From Castellaniella hirudinis (GTDB lineage Bacteria; Pseudomonadota; Gammaproteobacteria; Burkholderiales; Burkholderiaceae_B): 64,000 nucleotides of DNA. A program made the translations under genes and the position numbers. Shown here in pieces: positions 45,451 to 55,789 of the stretch. The stretch covers positions 1-64,000 of the forward strand of contig NZ_JBHSDY010000003.1 in the NCBI RefSeq assembly GCF_042651965.1, written 5' to 3'. The notes under the pieces were generated by a model, which ran no database searches, had not been told where the DNA came from, and saw nothing but the letters and a program-made list of their open reading frames with translations. Positions within the stretch are counted from its first letter, which is position 1; each line of letters begins with the position of its first letter.

Positions 45451-46746
45451 ATGAACACCACCCCCTCTTTGGCCTACCAGAGCGGATTCGGCAACGAGTT
45501 CGCCACCGAGGCCTTGCCCGGCGCGCTGCCGCAGGGGCGCAATTCCCCCCGGCAGGCGCCTTACGGCCTGTATGCCGAACAATTATCGGGCACGGCCTTC
45601 ACGGCGCCGCGCCATGCCAACCGGCGTTCCTGGCTGTATCGCATCCGGCCGGCGGCCACGCATGGACCGTTCGAGCCGTCTGCGGCGGGCGCGCGCTGGC
45701 TGAGCCGGTACGACGAGGTTCCCACGCCGCCGGACCCGCTGCGCTGGGACCCCTTGCCGCTGCCCGACGCGGATCAGTCCGTGGATTTCGTCGATGGCAT
45801 GGCGACCATGGGCGGCAACGCCGGCTGCGGCATCCACCTGTATGCCGCCAACCGTTCGATGGAGCGGTATTTCTACAATGCAGACGGCGAATTGCTGATC
45901 GTGCCGCAACAGGGCCGACTGGAACTGGCGACCGAACTGGGCGTGCTGCGGATCGAGCCCCAGGAAATCGCCGTCATCCCGCGCGGCGTGCGCTTCCAGG
46001 TCCGCCTGCCCGACGGCGCAGCGCGCGGTTATGTGTGCGAAAACCCCGGCGCGCATTTCCGCCTGCCGGATCTGGGCGTGATCGGCTCCAACGGCCTGGC
46101 CAACCCGCGCGATTTCCTGGCGCCCGTGGCCGCCTACGAAGACATCGAGGGCGACTTCGAACTGCTGGCGAAATTCCAGGGCCGCTTCTGGAGCGCCCGC
46201 ATGGACCATTCGCCGCTGGACGTGGTGGCCTGGCACGGCAACGACACCCCCTATAAATACGACCTGCGCCGCTTCAACGCCATCGGCTCGATCACCTACG
46301 ATCACCCCGATCCGTCGATCTTTCTGGTGCTGCACGCGCCCAGCGCCGTGCCGGGCGTGGACAGCATCGATTTCGTCGCCTTCGCCCCGCGCGTCCTGGC
46401 GATGCAGGACACCTTCCGGCCGCCCTGGTTCCACCGCAACCTGGCCGGCGAGTTCATGGGCCTGATCCACGGCCGCTACGACGCCAAGGCCGAAGGCTTC
46501 CAGCCCGGCGGCGCCTCGCTGCACAACACCATGACCGGCCACGGCCCGGACGCCGAGACCTTCGCCAAGGCCAGCGCGGCCGACACGTCCAAACCGGACT
46601 ACATCGTCGACACCATGGCTTTCATGTTTGAAACGCCAGTCGCGATCCAGGCCACCCGCCAGGCATTGGAGTCCCCGCAGCGGCAGCGGGAATACTACAG
46701 GTGCTGGCAGGGCTTGAAGAAGCATTTCGACCCGACGAAGCGGTAA
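45451..46746 (+). CDS. hmgA: Homogentisate 1,2-dioxygenase
   Basis: A 431-residue iron(II) ring-cleaving enzyme. Hallmarks are YQSGFGNEFATEALPGALP at the N-terminus and, near the C-terminus, the metal-ligand region PPWFHRNLAGEFMGLIHG followed by NTMTGHGPD, supplying two His and one Glu. It opens homogentisate to maleylacetoacetate, feeding the two genes upstream. ATG 45451 (MNTTPSLAY) has GGAGA six bases upstream. It ends the TRAP-FAH-MaiA-HmgA operon; the following 300 bases hold a GC-rich repeat-like region. Confidence 0.96.
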   Translation: MNTTPSLAYQSGFGNEFATEALPGALPQGRNSPRQAPYGLYAEQLSGTAFTAPRHANRRSWLYRIRPAATHGPFEPSAAGARWLSRYDEVPTPPDPLRWDPLPLPDADQSVDFVDGMATMGGNAGCGIHLYAANRSMERYFYNADGELLIVPQQGRLELATELGVLRIEPQEIAVIPRGVRFQVRLPDGAARGYVCENPGAHFRLPDLGVIGSNGLANPRDFLAPVAAYEDIEGDFELLAKFQGRFWSARMDHSPLDVVAWHGNDTPYKYDLRRFNAIGSITYDHPDPSIFLVLHAPSAVPGVDSIDFVAFAPRVLAMQDTFRPPWFHRNLAGEFMGLIHGRYDAKAEGFQPGGASLHNTMTGHGPDAETFAKASAADTSKPDYIVDTMAFMFETPVAIQATRQALESPQRQREYYRCWQGLKKHFDPTKR

Positions 46747-47048
46747 AGCCGGTCCCCATCCACGACAGTAAAAAACGATCGAGGGGAGTCGAGTGGAGGG
46801 GCGTGGCGCAACCGTATGAGGCGCCGGCGGCTTCCGAAGGGAGAGCGGGAAACAAGGTGCGCACTGTTTGAGGAGCGCGTAGCGCGACGAGTTTGCGCAC
46901 CGCCCGCTCGTACGAGGAAGAGTCGGGCAGTCCGACCGCAGGGAGGACCGCCGAGTCGGGCGGCGCCATGCCTCCCACTCGGCTTCCCGTCTTAAGAACT
47001 CAAACCACGCCGATTGCAAGATACCTGCCCGGCAATCTGCTCAGAAAC
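46747..47048. repeat. Gene-free intergenic segment with repeat-like palindromes
   Basis: No convincing gene lies in these 302 bases between two converging genes. An outer palindrome GGTGCGCA/TGCGCACC encloses TTTGAGGAGCGCGTAGCGCG (about 46855-46900), with GAGTCGGGC-type arms beyond. The look is that of a structured intergenic repeat that also ends both transcripts. I recall similar sequences between genes in related bacteria, but cannot verify this here. Confidence 0.4.
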
Positions 47049-48179
47049 TCACTCCTTCCACGAATCCAGATACCCCGGCACCTTCACCCCTTCGGGCAAA
47101 GTATCCAGTTCCAGCGGATAGCGGGAATCGATCATCACCGCGACCTCGTCGGTGTACTTGCGTTCGCCCTTGTTGTTGGCCGCAGCGGCCGCGAAAGCCT
47201 TGGGGTGCGGGCCGTGGTGGAAGCCCGAAGGGTGCAGCGTGAACATCCCCGGCTTGATGTTGTCGCGGCTGAAGAAATTGCCCTGGTGGTAGAACAGCGC
47301 CTCGTCGAACTCGTCGTTGTTGTGATAGAACGGCACCTTCAGCGCGCCCGGGTCGCTCTCGATGGGGCGCGGGGCGAATGTGCAGACGATGATGGTGTTC
47401 GACAGGAACGTCGCGTGCACCGTCGGCGGCAGGTGATAGCGGTCCGACAGCAGCTCGCGGATGTCTCGCCAGTTCAGCTTCACCGGCACGCAATCGCCGT
47501 GCCAGCCGGCCGTGTCCAGGAAATTGTAGGGGAAGGTCACCGTCGTCACCTGCTGGCGGCGCTTGGCGCGCACGCGGGTTTCATGTTCGCCGTACTGGGC
47601 CTTGTAGGCCTCGTCGATCTTCGGCGTGTCCAGCACGGCCAGGTCGAATTGCGCGTGGCGGCCGGTGATGCCGCGCTCCGGCAACTGGAACAGGTCCTCG
47701 GTGGCCTCGATCGTCAGGACCTCGTTGCGCACCGAGGTTTCCAGGCGCCAGGTCGTGCCGCGCGGAATGTTGATGTAGTCGCCCTCGCGGTAGCTCATGT
47801 GACCGTAGTCGCAGAAGAACTCGCCCTCGCCCCGATGGAAGAACAGGATCATGTCGCCGTCGCCGTTGCGCGCCAGATCCGGCATGGACACGTCGAACTT
47901 CCAGAAACAGACCTGGGTCTGGGCGTTGTGCATGAAGCGCCGCGCCTTCCAGGGGCAGGGGGCGCTGTCGTCCAGGCGGTTCAGGTCCAGCAGGGTGAGT
48001 TCCAGCGGACCTTCCCATTTCGTCCAGCCGGTCGGTTTGTGCGTGTGCAGGATGTGGCTGGCCGGGCCGAAGAAGCCGTTGCGGCCGTGTTCGCGTTCGT
48101 ACAGGCCGTCGGGGATGTCGCAGTGGGCCTGGCGGGTGTAGATGCCTTCGGCCTTGGGGAAAGTGATGGGGTTTTTCAT
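47049..48179 (-). CDS. Homogentisate 1,2-dioxygenase-family protein (short, divergent paralogue)
   Basis: A 376-residue cupin of the HgmA family, about 55 residues shorter than the neighbouring HmgA and only distantly like it. It retains a candidate iron site in the C-terminal part: VPFYHNNDEFDE then FHHGPHPKAF, spaced like the His-Glu-His of homogentisate dioxygenase. The start LTFPKAEG-like N-terminus lacks the FGNEF block. The substrate is unknown; a hydroxylated phenylacetate or homogentisate analogue is plausible given the flanking pathways. It diverges from an IclR regulator and has a GGAGA site before ATG 48179. Confidence 0.78.
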   Translation of the reverse strand: MKNPITFPKAEGIYTRQAHCDIPDGLYEREHGRNGFFGPASHILHTHKPTGWTKWEGPLELTLLDLNRLDDSAPCPWKARRFMHNAQTQVCFWKFDVSMPDLARNGDGDMILFFHRGEGEFFCDYGHMSYREGDYINIPRGTTWRLETSVRNEVLTIEATEDLFQLPERGITGRHAQFDLAVLDTPKIDEAYKAQYGEHETRVRAKRRQQVTTVTFPYNFLDTAGWHGDCVPVKLNWRDIRELLSDRYHLPPTVHATFLSNTIIVCTFAPRPIESDPGALKVPFYHNNDEFDEALFYHQGNFFSRDNIKPGMFTLHPSGFHHGPHPKAFAAAAANNKGERKYTDEVAVMIDSRYPLELDTLPEGVKVPGYLDSWKE

Positions 48180-48203
48180 TGAGGTCTCCGTAGGGTTGTT
48201 ATG

Positions 48204-48227
48204 AAATAATTAACAGTGTTATTATTT
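48204..48227. promoter_or_regulatory. AT-rich dyad between the HGD-family gene and the IclR gene
   Basis: AAATAAT (48204-48210) and ATTATTT (48221-48227) flank the inner palindrome AACA-G-TGTT. The dyad sits 25 bases from the dioxygenase start and 34 bases from the regulator start, a good place for an IclR operator that controls both genes. Confidence 0.5.
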
Positions 48228-48260
48228 AAGCAACATCGATAATCTAAGGCCAGGCGAACG

Positions 48261-49025
48261 ATGCGTCCAACAGTTTTTCCCCATGAATCGATCAGTCCCG
48301 CTTCTACCGACGCGGCCGACGCGGGCGGCCGGTCCGGCGACATCGCGGGCATTCAATCGGTCGAGGTGGGGCTGGACTTGTTCCATCGGCTGGTGGACGG
48401 GGGCGCCCCGTGCGGCCTGTCGGACCTGGCCCGGCGCGCGGGCATGCACCGGGCCAAGGCCTATCGCTACCTGGTCAGCCTGGGGCGTACCGGCTGGGTC
48501 AGCCAGGATGCACGCACCGGCCAGTACGACATCGGTCCCGCCGTGCGCGATCTGGCGCTGGCCTGGCTGTCGCGCCAGGACCCCCTGCAGCGCGCCGGGG
48601 AAGAAGCCCGCGCGCTGGCGCAGATGCTGGGGGAAACCTGCTTCGTCGCAGTGCGCGGGCAGGGCGGGGTGACCGCCGTCCGGGTCTGTCAGCCCGGCCA
48701 GGGCGTATCCATCGGCGTGGCCGAAGGCGCGCTGTTCGACCTGGAATCCTCCGCCACGGGGCGTGTCTTCGCCGCCTGGCAGGATCCGCCGATGCGGCGC
48801 TTTCCCGCCGGCGTGCGGCGCGGCATCCAGGCGCGCGGCCTGGCGATGGTCGAAGGCGAACACGTCCCGGGCATCAACGCGCTCAGCGTGCCGGTGTTCG
48901 ACGCGCAAGGCCAGTTGCTGCTGGCCCTGACGCTGGTGGGGCCCGCGGCGTCCCTGCAGGCCGACCCCGACAGCCCCGCCGCCGAGGCCCTGCGCGCGGC
49001 GGGGCGGCGGGTGTCGGCGGCCTAG
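48261..49025 (+). CDS. IclR family transcriptional regulator
   Basis: A 254-residue regulator with an N-terminal winged helix (SVEVGLDLFHRLVDGG, LSDLARRAGMHRAKAYRYLVSL) and a C-terminal effector domain (DIGPAVRDLALAWLSRQ, ARALAQMLGETCFVAV). IclR proteins typically control aromatic or acid catabolism with a small-molecule inducer. It is divergent from the short homogentisate-dioxygenase-family gene, its most likely target, across an 81-base region with an AT-rich dyad. A minus-strand terminator of the next operon follows. Confidence 0.9.
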   Translation: MRPTVFPHESISPASTDAADAGGRSGDIAGIQSVEVGLDLFHRLVDGGAPCGLSDLARRAGMHRAKAYRYLVSLGRTGWVSQDARTGQYDIGPAVRDLALAWLSRQDPLQRAGEEARALAQMLGETCFVAVRGQGGVTAVRVCQPGQGVSIGVAEGALFDLESSATGRVFAAWQDPPMRRFPAGVRRGIQARGLAMVEGEHVPGINALSVPVFDAQGQLLLALTLVGPAASLQADPDSPAAEALRAAGRRVSAA

Positions 49026-49045
49026 GCGGTCGATGAAACGGCCGT

Positions 49046-49074
49046 AAAAAAACCCGGCCGCATCCGCGGCCGGG
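49046..49074 (-). terminator. Rho-independent terminator of the minus-strand paa operon
   Basis: On the minus strand CCCGGCCGC and GCGGCCGGG form a 9-bp stem around a 4-base loop, followed by seven T residues (49052-49046). It begins 27 bases after the stop of the ABC binding-protein gene, the last gene of the operon. Confidence 0.92.
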
Positions 49075-49100
49075 CAGCTTATCGCTTGGTTCCAGTGCGC

Positions 49101-50249
49101 TTAGTCGGCCAGCGTCCAGTCGCCCTTGCGGATTTCGAGCATGCGGAAGGCGCTCAGGTCCAGACCCATGTGGTCGGTCGCGGACATGTTCACCACACCG
49201 CCCGTGCCGACGTAGCCCTGGGTCTGCTCGATGGCGTCGCGCACCTTGGCCTTGTCGGTGCCGCCGGCCCGCTTGACCGCGTCGGCGTAGATCATCAGGC
49301 CGTCGTAGGCGTGGCCGCCGAAGGTCGAGACTTCGGCCTTCCAGCGTTCCTGGAACGCCTTGGCGTAGGCCGTGACGACCGGCTTCTGGGCGTCGCTGTC
49401 AGGCAGCTTGTCGGCCACGACCAAGGCCGCGCAGGGCAGGCGCACGCCTTCGGCCGCGTCGCGGGCCAGCTTGATGAACTCGTTCGAGCACACGCCGTGC
49501 GCGTGATAGAGCGGCAGTTTCACGTCCAGCTGCTTGTAGTTGCGGGTAACCAGCGCAGGACCCTGGCCCAGACCGAAGACCAGCACGGCCTGGACGTCAG
49601 GTGTGTTCTTGATCTTGGTGAGCTGCGGGCTCATGTCGGTGTCCTTGGGGCCATAGGTTTCGTTGGCCACGATCTGGATGCCGTAGTTGGGCGCAACCAG
49701 CTCGGTTTCTTTCTTGCCGGACTGGCCGAAACCGCTGGTCTCGCTGAGCAGGGCGATCTTGGTGTAGCCGCGCTTCTTCATGTCCTCGAAGACTTTCTCG
49801 GCGGCCATGCGGTCGGTGTGCGGCGTCTTGAACAGCCATTTTTTCACCGGGTCGATGATGACGACCGCGCCCGCCAGGGAAATGAAGGGGATCTCGGCCT
49901 TTTCAGCCAGAGGATCCATGGACATGGTGGAGCCCGTCGTGGTGCCGCCGATGATGACGTCGACCTTGTCGTCATAGATCAGGCGCTTGGCGAAGCTGTT
50001 GGCCTTGTTCGCGTCGCCGCCGTCGTCGTAGTGCACGAGCTGCAGTTGACGGCCCAGGATGCCGCCCGCCTTGTTGATGGATTCGACGTACATTTCCAGG
50101 GTCTTGACTTCGGGGTCGCCCAGGAAGGCTGCCGGGCCGGTGGCCGACAGGACGGAGCCGATCTTGATGGGATCAGCGGCTTGCGCAGAGCTCAGCCCGA
50201 AGGTGGCCAGCGCGACGCCGGTCATCCAGCGCCAGGTCGTTGCTTTCAT
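49101..50249 (-). CDS. ABC transporter branched-chain-type substrate-binding protein
   Basis: A 382-residue periplasmic binding protein of the LivJ/LivK type: signal peptide ending SAQA, then PIKIGSVLSATGPAAFLGDPE and NKAGGILGRQL, with VIIGGTTTGSTM and ISLAGAV in the ligand lobe. It is the last gene of the paaN-paaG-paaI-paaK-thiolase operon, its ATG overlapping the thiolase stop. Its permeases and ATPases are likely those at 59.6-63.5 kb, divergently placed. In this setting the ligand is probably phenylacetate or a related aromatic acid rather than leucine. Confidence 0.9.
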   Translation of the reverse strand: MKATTWRWMTGVALATFGLSSAQAADPIKIGSVLSATGPAAFLGDPEVKTLEMYVESINKAGGILGRQLQLVHYDDGGDANKANSFAKRLIYDDKVDVIIGGTTTGSTMSMDPLAEKAEIPFISLAGAVVIIDPVKKWLFKTPHTDRMAAEKVFEDMKKRGYTKIALLSETSGFGQSGKKETELVAPNYGIQIVANETYGPKDTDMSPQLTKIKNTPDVQAVLVFGLGQGPALVTRNYKQLDVKLPLYHAHGVCSNEFIKLARDAAEGVRLPCAALVVADKLPDSDAQKPVVTAYAKAFQERWKAEVSTFGGHAYDGLMIYADAVKRAGGTDKAKVRDAIEQTQGYVGTGGVVNMSATDHMGLDLSAFRMLEIRKGDWTLAD

Positions 50250-51469
50250 GGTGTGTCTCCTTGGTTGTGGATATTTTCTAGGATCAGGGCAATACCCTGG
50301 CCCACGCCGATACACATGGCGCACAGGGCATAACGGCCACCGGTCCGGTTCAGTTCGGCAACGGCGGTGGTAATCAGCCGGGCGCCACTCATGCCCAGCG
50401 GATGGCCGATGGCGATCGCGCCGCCATTCGGATTCACGTGCGGAGCGTCATCGGGCAGCCCCAGTTCGCGCAGCACCGCCAGCGACTGGGCGGCGAAGGC
50501 TTCGTTGAGCTCGATGACGTCCATTTGTTCCAGTGCCAGGCCGGTCAGGGCCAGGACCTTGCGCATGGCCGGGACCGGACCGATGCCCATGATGCGCGGC
50601 GCCACGCCGGCCGTCGCCATGCCCAGGATGCGGGCGCGGGGCGTCAGGCCGTGTTGGCGCGCGGCTTCGCCGGAGGCCAGCAGGACGGCGCAGGCGCCGT
50701 CGTTGACGCCCGAGGCGTTGCCCGCCGTGACGGTGAGGTCCGGGCCGTTGATGCCGCGCAGGCGCGTCAGGGCTTCGGCGGTCGTGTCCGGCCGGGGATG
50801 CTCGTCCGTGTCGATGACCAGATCGTCGGCCTTGCGCCGCGGAATCCGCACCGGCACGATTTCGTCCGCAAAGCGGCCGGCCGCCTGCGCGCGCGCCCAG
50901 CGTTGCTGGCTGCGCAGGGCGAAGGCGTCCTGGTCGGCGCGCGAGATGCCGAATTCCTGGGCGACGTTGTCCGCCGTTTCCGGCATGGAATGCGTGCCGT
51001 GCGCCCGGGCCATGAGCGGGTTGACGAAGCGCCAGCCGATGGTGGTGTCGTACATCGCCGCCTGGCGCGACCAGGCCTGTTCGGCCTTGGGCACGACGAA
51101 GGGCGCGCGCGACATGGATTCGACGCCGCCGGCGATCATCAGGTGGGCTTCGCCCGCGCGGATGGCGCGGGCGGCCGTGCCGATGGCGTCCATGCCCGAG
51201 CCGCACAGGCGGTTGATCGTGGCGCCGGGCGCGGACAGGGGCAGGCCGGCCAGCAGCGCGGCCATGCGGGCCACGTTGCGGTTGTCCTCGCCAGCCTGGT
51301 TGGCGCAGCCCAGCAGGACGTCATCGAGCGCCGACCAGTCGAGGCCGGGGTGTCGTTCCATCAGGGCCCGCAGCGGCAGCGCAGCCAGGTCGTCGGCGCG
51401 TACACCGGCCAGGGCGCCGCCGTAGCGGCCGATGGGGGTGCGTACGGCGTCGCAGAGAAAAGCGTCCAT
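50246..51469 (-). CDS. paaJ: Acetyl-CoA acyltransferase, 3-oxoadipyl-CoA / 3-oxo-5,6-dehydrosuberyl-CoA thiolase type
   Basis: A 407-residue thiolase. The active-site cysteine is in NRLCGSGMDAIG, the second in CAMCIGVGQG, and the catalytic histidine in GGAIAIGHPLGMSGARL. The start VRTPIGRYGGALAGVRADDL is that of the PcaF/PaaJ group. In phenylacetate breakdown this enzyme releases acetyl-CoA at two steps. It sits between paaK and the ABC binding protein. Assignment to paaJ rather than pcaF rests on context. Confidence 0.88.
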   Translation of the reverse strand: MDAFLCDAVRTPIGRYGGALAGVRADDLAALPLRALMERHPGLDWSALDDVLLGCANQAGEDNRNVARMAALLAGLPLSAPGATINRLCGSGMDAIGTAARAIRAGEAHLMIAGGVESMSRAPFVVPKAEQAWSRQAAMYDTTIGWRFVNPLMARAHGTHSMPETADNVAQEFGISRADQDAFALRSQQRWARAQAAGRFADEIVPVRIPRRKADDLVIDTDEHPRPDTTAEALTRLRGINGPDLTVTAGNASGVNDGACAVLLASGEAARQHGLTPRARILGMATAGVAPRIMGIGPVPAMRKVLALTGLALEQMDVIELNEAFAAQSLAVLRELGLPDDAPHVNPNGGAIAIGHPLGMSGARLITTAVAELNRTGGRYALCAMCIGVGQGIALILENIHNQGDTP

Positions 51470-51479
51470 GGGGGTTTCC

Positions 51480-52802
<1,323 letters not shown>

Positions 52803-52842
52803 GGTGTTGTCTCCTGGTCTTGTAATCGATGCGCGGGCGGTT

Positions 52843-53292
52843 TCAGCCCGGGGGCAGGGTGTCGGTCACCAAGCCCTGGATGCGGTGGGATTTTCCCCGG
52901 AACAGCGCGACGTCGCGGCCCGCCGTCAGGTTGTGCACCGTGATGTCGTAGACCCCGGTGCGTCCGCCCTGGGTGCGGGCCTCGGCGCGGGCCTGCAGGC
53001 GGTCGCCTTCGCGGGCGGGCGCCAGAAAGTCGATGTGGCAGGCCGAGGCGACCGTGTTGTAGTTGTCGCTGTTGCAGGCGTAGGCGAAGGCGGTGTCGGC
53101 CAGCGTGAAGATCATGCCGCCGTGGCAGATGCCGTGGCCGTTGAGCATGTCGCCGCGCACGGTCATCGACAGCCGCGCGCTGCCGGGCGCGATGGAATCC
53201 AGGCGCATGTCCAGCGCCTGGGCGGCATGGTCGCGGGACCACATGGCGGCGGCGACGGTTTCTGCCAGAGTCTGGGGGGTCAGAGAGGTCAT
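52843..53292 (-). CDS. paaI: Hydroxyphenylacetyl-CoA thioesterase PaaI
   Basis: A 149-residue hotdog-fold thioesterase. The signature GHGICHGGMIFTLADTAFAYACNS matches PaaI, where the helix aspartate acts in hydrolysis. It clears stalled aryl-CoA intermediates and saves CoA during phenylacetate catabolism. ATG 53292 (MTSLTPQTLAE) is used; the longer frame overlaps the paaG coding region. Only four bases separate it from the paaG stop. Confidence 0.94.
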   Translation of the reverse strand: MTSLTPQTLAETVAAAMWSRDHAAQALDMRLDSIAPGSARLSMTVRGDMLNGHGICHGGMIFTLADTAFAYACNSDNYNTVASACHIDFLAPAREGDRLQARAEARTQGGRTGVYDITVHNLTAGRDVALFRGKSHRIQGLVTDTLPPG

Positions 53293-53296
53293 GCGC

Positions 53297-54091
53297 TTAT
53301 TCCCCCGTGAAGCGGGCAGGGCGTTTTTCCAGGAAGGCGGCGACGCCTTCTGCGTAGTCGCGGCGCCAGCCCAGTTCGCGCATGATGCCGGCCTCCATCG
53401 ACAACTGTTGTTCCAGCGTGTGCGAGGGGGCGGCCTGCATGGCCTGACGGGTCCGCACCAGCGCCCGGGTCGGCGCCTGGGCCAGTTGCGTGGCCAGCCG
53501 CTCGATCTCGGCCTCGAAGGCGTCATCGGCGATGCAGGACCAGATCAGGCCCCAGTCGGCGGCCTGGCGCGCGGGCAGCCGTTCGGCCAGCAGGGCCAAG
53601 CCCATGGCGCGCGCCATGCCGATGCGTTGGGGCAGCAGCCAGGTGCCGCCGGTGTCGGGGATCAGGCCGACCTTGCTGAACGCTTGCAGGAAATAGGCGG
53701 ATTCGGCGGCAACGACCAGGTCGCAGGCCAGGGCGATGGACGCCCCGGCGCCGGCGGCGATCCCCCGGACGGCCGCCAGGGTCGGCACCCGCAGGTTCTG
53801 CAGCGCCAGGATCAGCGGCTTGTAGAAGCCTTCGACGGTGGCGCCCAGGTCGGGCGTCTGCCCTGCGTTGATCTGCATGGCGCGGTCGCCCAGGTCCTGG
53901 CCCGCGCAGAAACCGCGTCCGGCGCCGGCCAGCACCAGCACGCGTGCGCCGGCGTCCCGCTGGACCCGGTCCAGCGCGTCGCGCACTTCGAGGTGCATGG
54001 CCTCGGTGAAACTGTTGAGCTTGTCAGGGCGCGCCAGCGTCAGGCGGGCGATGCCCTGGTCGATGGAAAAATCGATGTTCTGGTAGGTCAT
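53297..54091 (-). CDS. paaG: 2-(1,2-epoxy-1,2-dihydrophenyl)acetyl-CoA isomerase
   Basis: A 264-residue crotonase-fold enzyme. FCAGQDLGD and the oxyanion-hole block GIAAGAGASIALACDLVVAA are typical of PaaG, as is KVGLIPDTGGTWLLPQ with the catalytic aspartate. It isomerises the ring epoxide to the oxepin, so its presence implies that an epoxidase works upstream in the pathway. It follows paaN after 30 bases in the minus-strand operon. Confidence 0.93.
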   Translation of the reverse strand: MTYQNIDFSIDQGIARLTLARPDKLNSFTEAMHLEVRDALDRVQRDAGARVLVLAGAGRGFCAGQDLGDRAMQINAGQTPDLGATVEGFYKPLILALQNLRVPTLAAVRGIAAGAGASIALACDLVVAAESAYFLQAFSKVGLIPDTGGTWLLPQRIGMARAMGLALLAERLPARQAADWGLIWSCIADDAFEAEIERLATQLAQAPTRALVRTRQAMQAAPSHTLEQQLSMEAGIMRELGWRRDYAEGVAAFLEKRPARFTGE

Positions 54092-54121
54092 GCCGGATCT
54101 CCGTGGATCGGGGGACGGGTG

Positions 54122-55789
54122 TCAGGCGTGGGCGCGGCGCTGCACGACCCGGAAGCGGTTGGCCACGAAGGCCGAATCCGCGTACGAGGCATTGGCCGCC
54201 GGGTTGCCGCCCGTCCCGTGGAAGTCGGAGAAGGCCGCGGACTGGTTCACGAAGACGCCGCCCGTCAGGTTGAGGGACAGGGCGACCTTGGCGCGCCAGG
54301 ACATCCGGACGGCTGCGTCCAGCACGCTGTCGCGGGTGCTGTAGACCGCGAGCGTCAGCGCGCCGTGCGTGCGCGTCAGATCTTCGGCCAGCGCCAGGGC
54401 GGCGTCCGTGTCGTCGGCGCGCACCAGGAAGCTGATGGGGCCGAATTGTTCCTGGGCGTAGTGTGCTGTATCCCGTGCGTCGCAGCTCAGCAGGGCCGGC
54501 GTGCGGGTGCGCGCCTGCGGGAATTCCTCGTAGTGCAGCGCCTTGGGCGCCAGCACGACCCGGCCCATGCCGCCGCCGGCCGCCTGGTCGATGCGGGCCA
54601 GCGTGGCCTCGGACTGGATCGCCCCCAGGACGGCCTGGGCGACTTCCGGTTTTTCCAGGAAGCGTTCGATCGCCTGGGCCAGGTCCTGGCCGACCTGATC
54701 AAAGGTTTTATGGCCGTCGTTGGTGTCGATGCCCTGCGCCGGGATGACGATGGCCTGGGAGGTGGTGCACATCTGGCCGGAATAGAGCGACAGGGTGAAG
54801 GCCAGGTTGCGCAGCATGCCGGCGTAGTCGTCCGTGGAGTCGATCACGATGCTGTTGACCCCGGCGAGTTCCGCATAGACCTGGGCCTGGCGGCAGTGGT
54901 CCAGCAGCCATTGGCCGAAGACGTTGCCGCCGGTGTAGTCGATCGAATGGACGTCGGGATGGGTGTACAGCGCGTGGGCCGCCTCGTGGCTGGTCGGCAG
55001 GCACAACGTGACCAGGTTCGGGTCCAGGCCGTTTTCAGCCAGCACGGCGCGGATCGTGCGGACTGTGATGGCGGCGGGCAGGACGACGTGGCCGTGCGGC
55101 TTCAGGATCACGGGATTGCCGGTCGCCAGGGCGGCGAACAGCCCCGGATAGGTGTTCCAGGTGGGGAAGGTGGCGCAGCCGATGACCACGCCGACGCCCC
55201 GGCCGACGATTTCGTAGTGCTTGCGCATCACCAGGGACGGATGCTTGCCCTGCGGTTTTTCCCAGACGGCCTCGGCGGGGATGGCCGACATTTCGCGCCA
55301 GGCGTAGGCCACGGCTTCCAGCCCCCGGTCCTGAGCGTGGGGGCCGCCCGCCTGGAAAGCCATCATCCAGCCCTGGCCGCTGGTCATCATGACCGCGTGG
55401 GCGATTTCGAAGCTTTGGCGGTTCAGCCGCTGCAGGGATTCCAGGCAAATGCCGACCCGGCCTTCGGCGCCCAGCGCCTGCCAGGCCGGCATGGCCGCCA
55501 GGGCTGCCTGCACCAGGGCCTGAGGATCGGACTGGGGATAGCGGATGCCCAGGGGGACGCCGTAAGGCGAGGTCTCGCCGTCATGCCAGCCGCATTGGCC
55601 AGGCTGGTCGATTTCGAAGGGCTTGCCCAGATGGGCCTCGAAGGCGGCGCGGCCGGCTTCAGGGGCGCCTTCGCCATAGGCCTTGGGGCTGGGGGACTCG
55701 GCAAAAGCCGACCAGTAGCCGCGCGTGGCAATGGTGTCGAGCGCGCGTTCGAGCAAAGGACGATGCTGGTCCAGCAGGGGGTGTGACAT
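54122..55789 (-). CDS. paaN: Phenylacetic acid degradation protein PaaN (aldehyde dehydrogenase)
   Basis: A 555-residue aldehyde dehydrogenase of the Burkholderiales PaaN type. GNPVILKPHGHVVLPA, DYTGGNVFGQWL and the nucleophile region SGQMCTTSQAIVIP (Cys) are visible; there is no MaoC hydratase domain as in PaaZ. PaaN oxidises the semialdehyde formed when the oxepin ring opens; the hydratase step must come from another gene. It is first in the minus-strand paa operon, facing the diiron oxygenase gene across a 362-base AT-rich regulatory region. Confidence 0.92.
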   Translation of the reverse strand: MSHPLLDQHRPLLERALDTIATRGYWSAFAESPSPKAYGEGAPEAGRAAFEAHLGKPFEIDQPGQCGWHDGETSPYGVPLGIRYPQSDPQALVQAALAAMPAWQALGAEGRVGICLESLQRLNRQSFEIAHAVMMTSGQGWMMAFQAGGPHAQDRGLEAVAYAWREMSAIPAEAVWEKPQGKHPSLVMRKHYEIVGRGVGVVIGCATFPTWNTYPGLFAALATGNPVILKPHGHVVLPAAITVRTIRAVLAENGLDPNLVTLCLPTSHEAAHALYTHPDVHSIDYTGGNVFGQWLLDHCRQAQVYAELAGVNSIVIDSTDDYAGMLRNLAFTLSLYSGQMCTTSQAIVIPAQGIDTNDGHKTFDQVGQDLAQAIERFLEKPEVAQAVLGAIQSEATLARIDQAAGGGMGRVVLAPKALHYEEFPQARTRTPALLSCDARDTAHYAQEQFGPISFLVRADDTDAALALAEDLTRTHGALTLAVYSTRDSVLDAAVRMSWRAKVALSLNLTGGVFVNQSAAFSDFHGTGGNPAANASYADSAFVANRFRVVQRRAHA

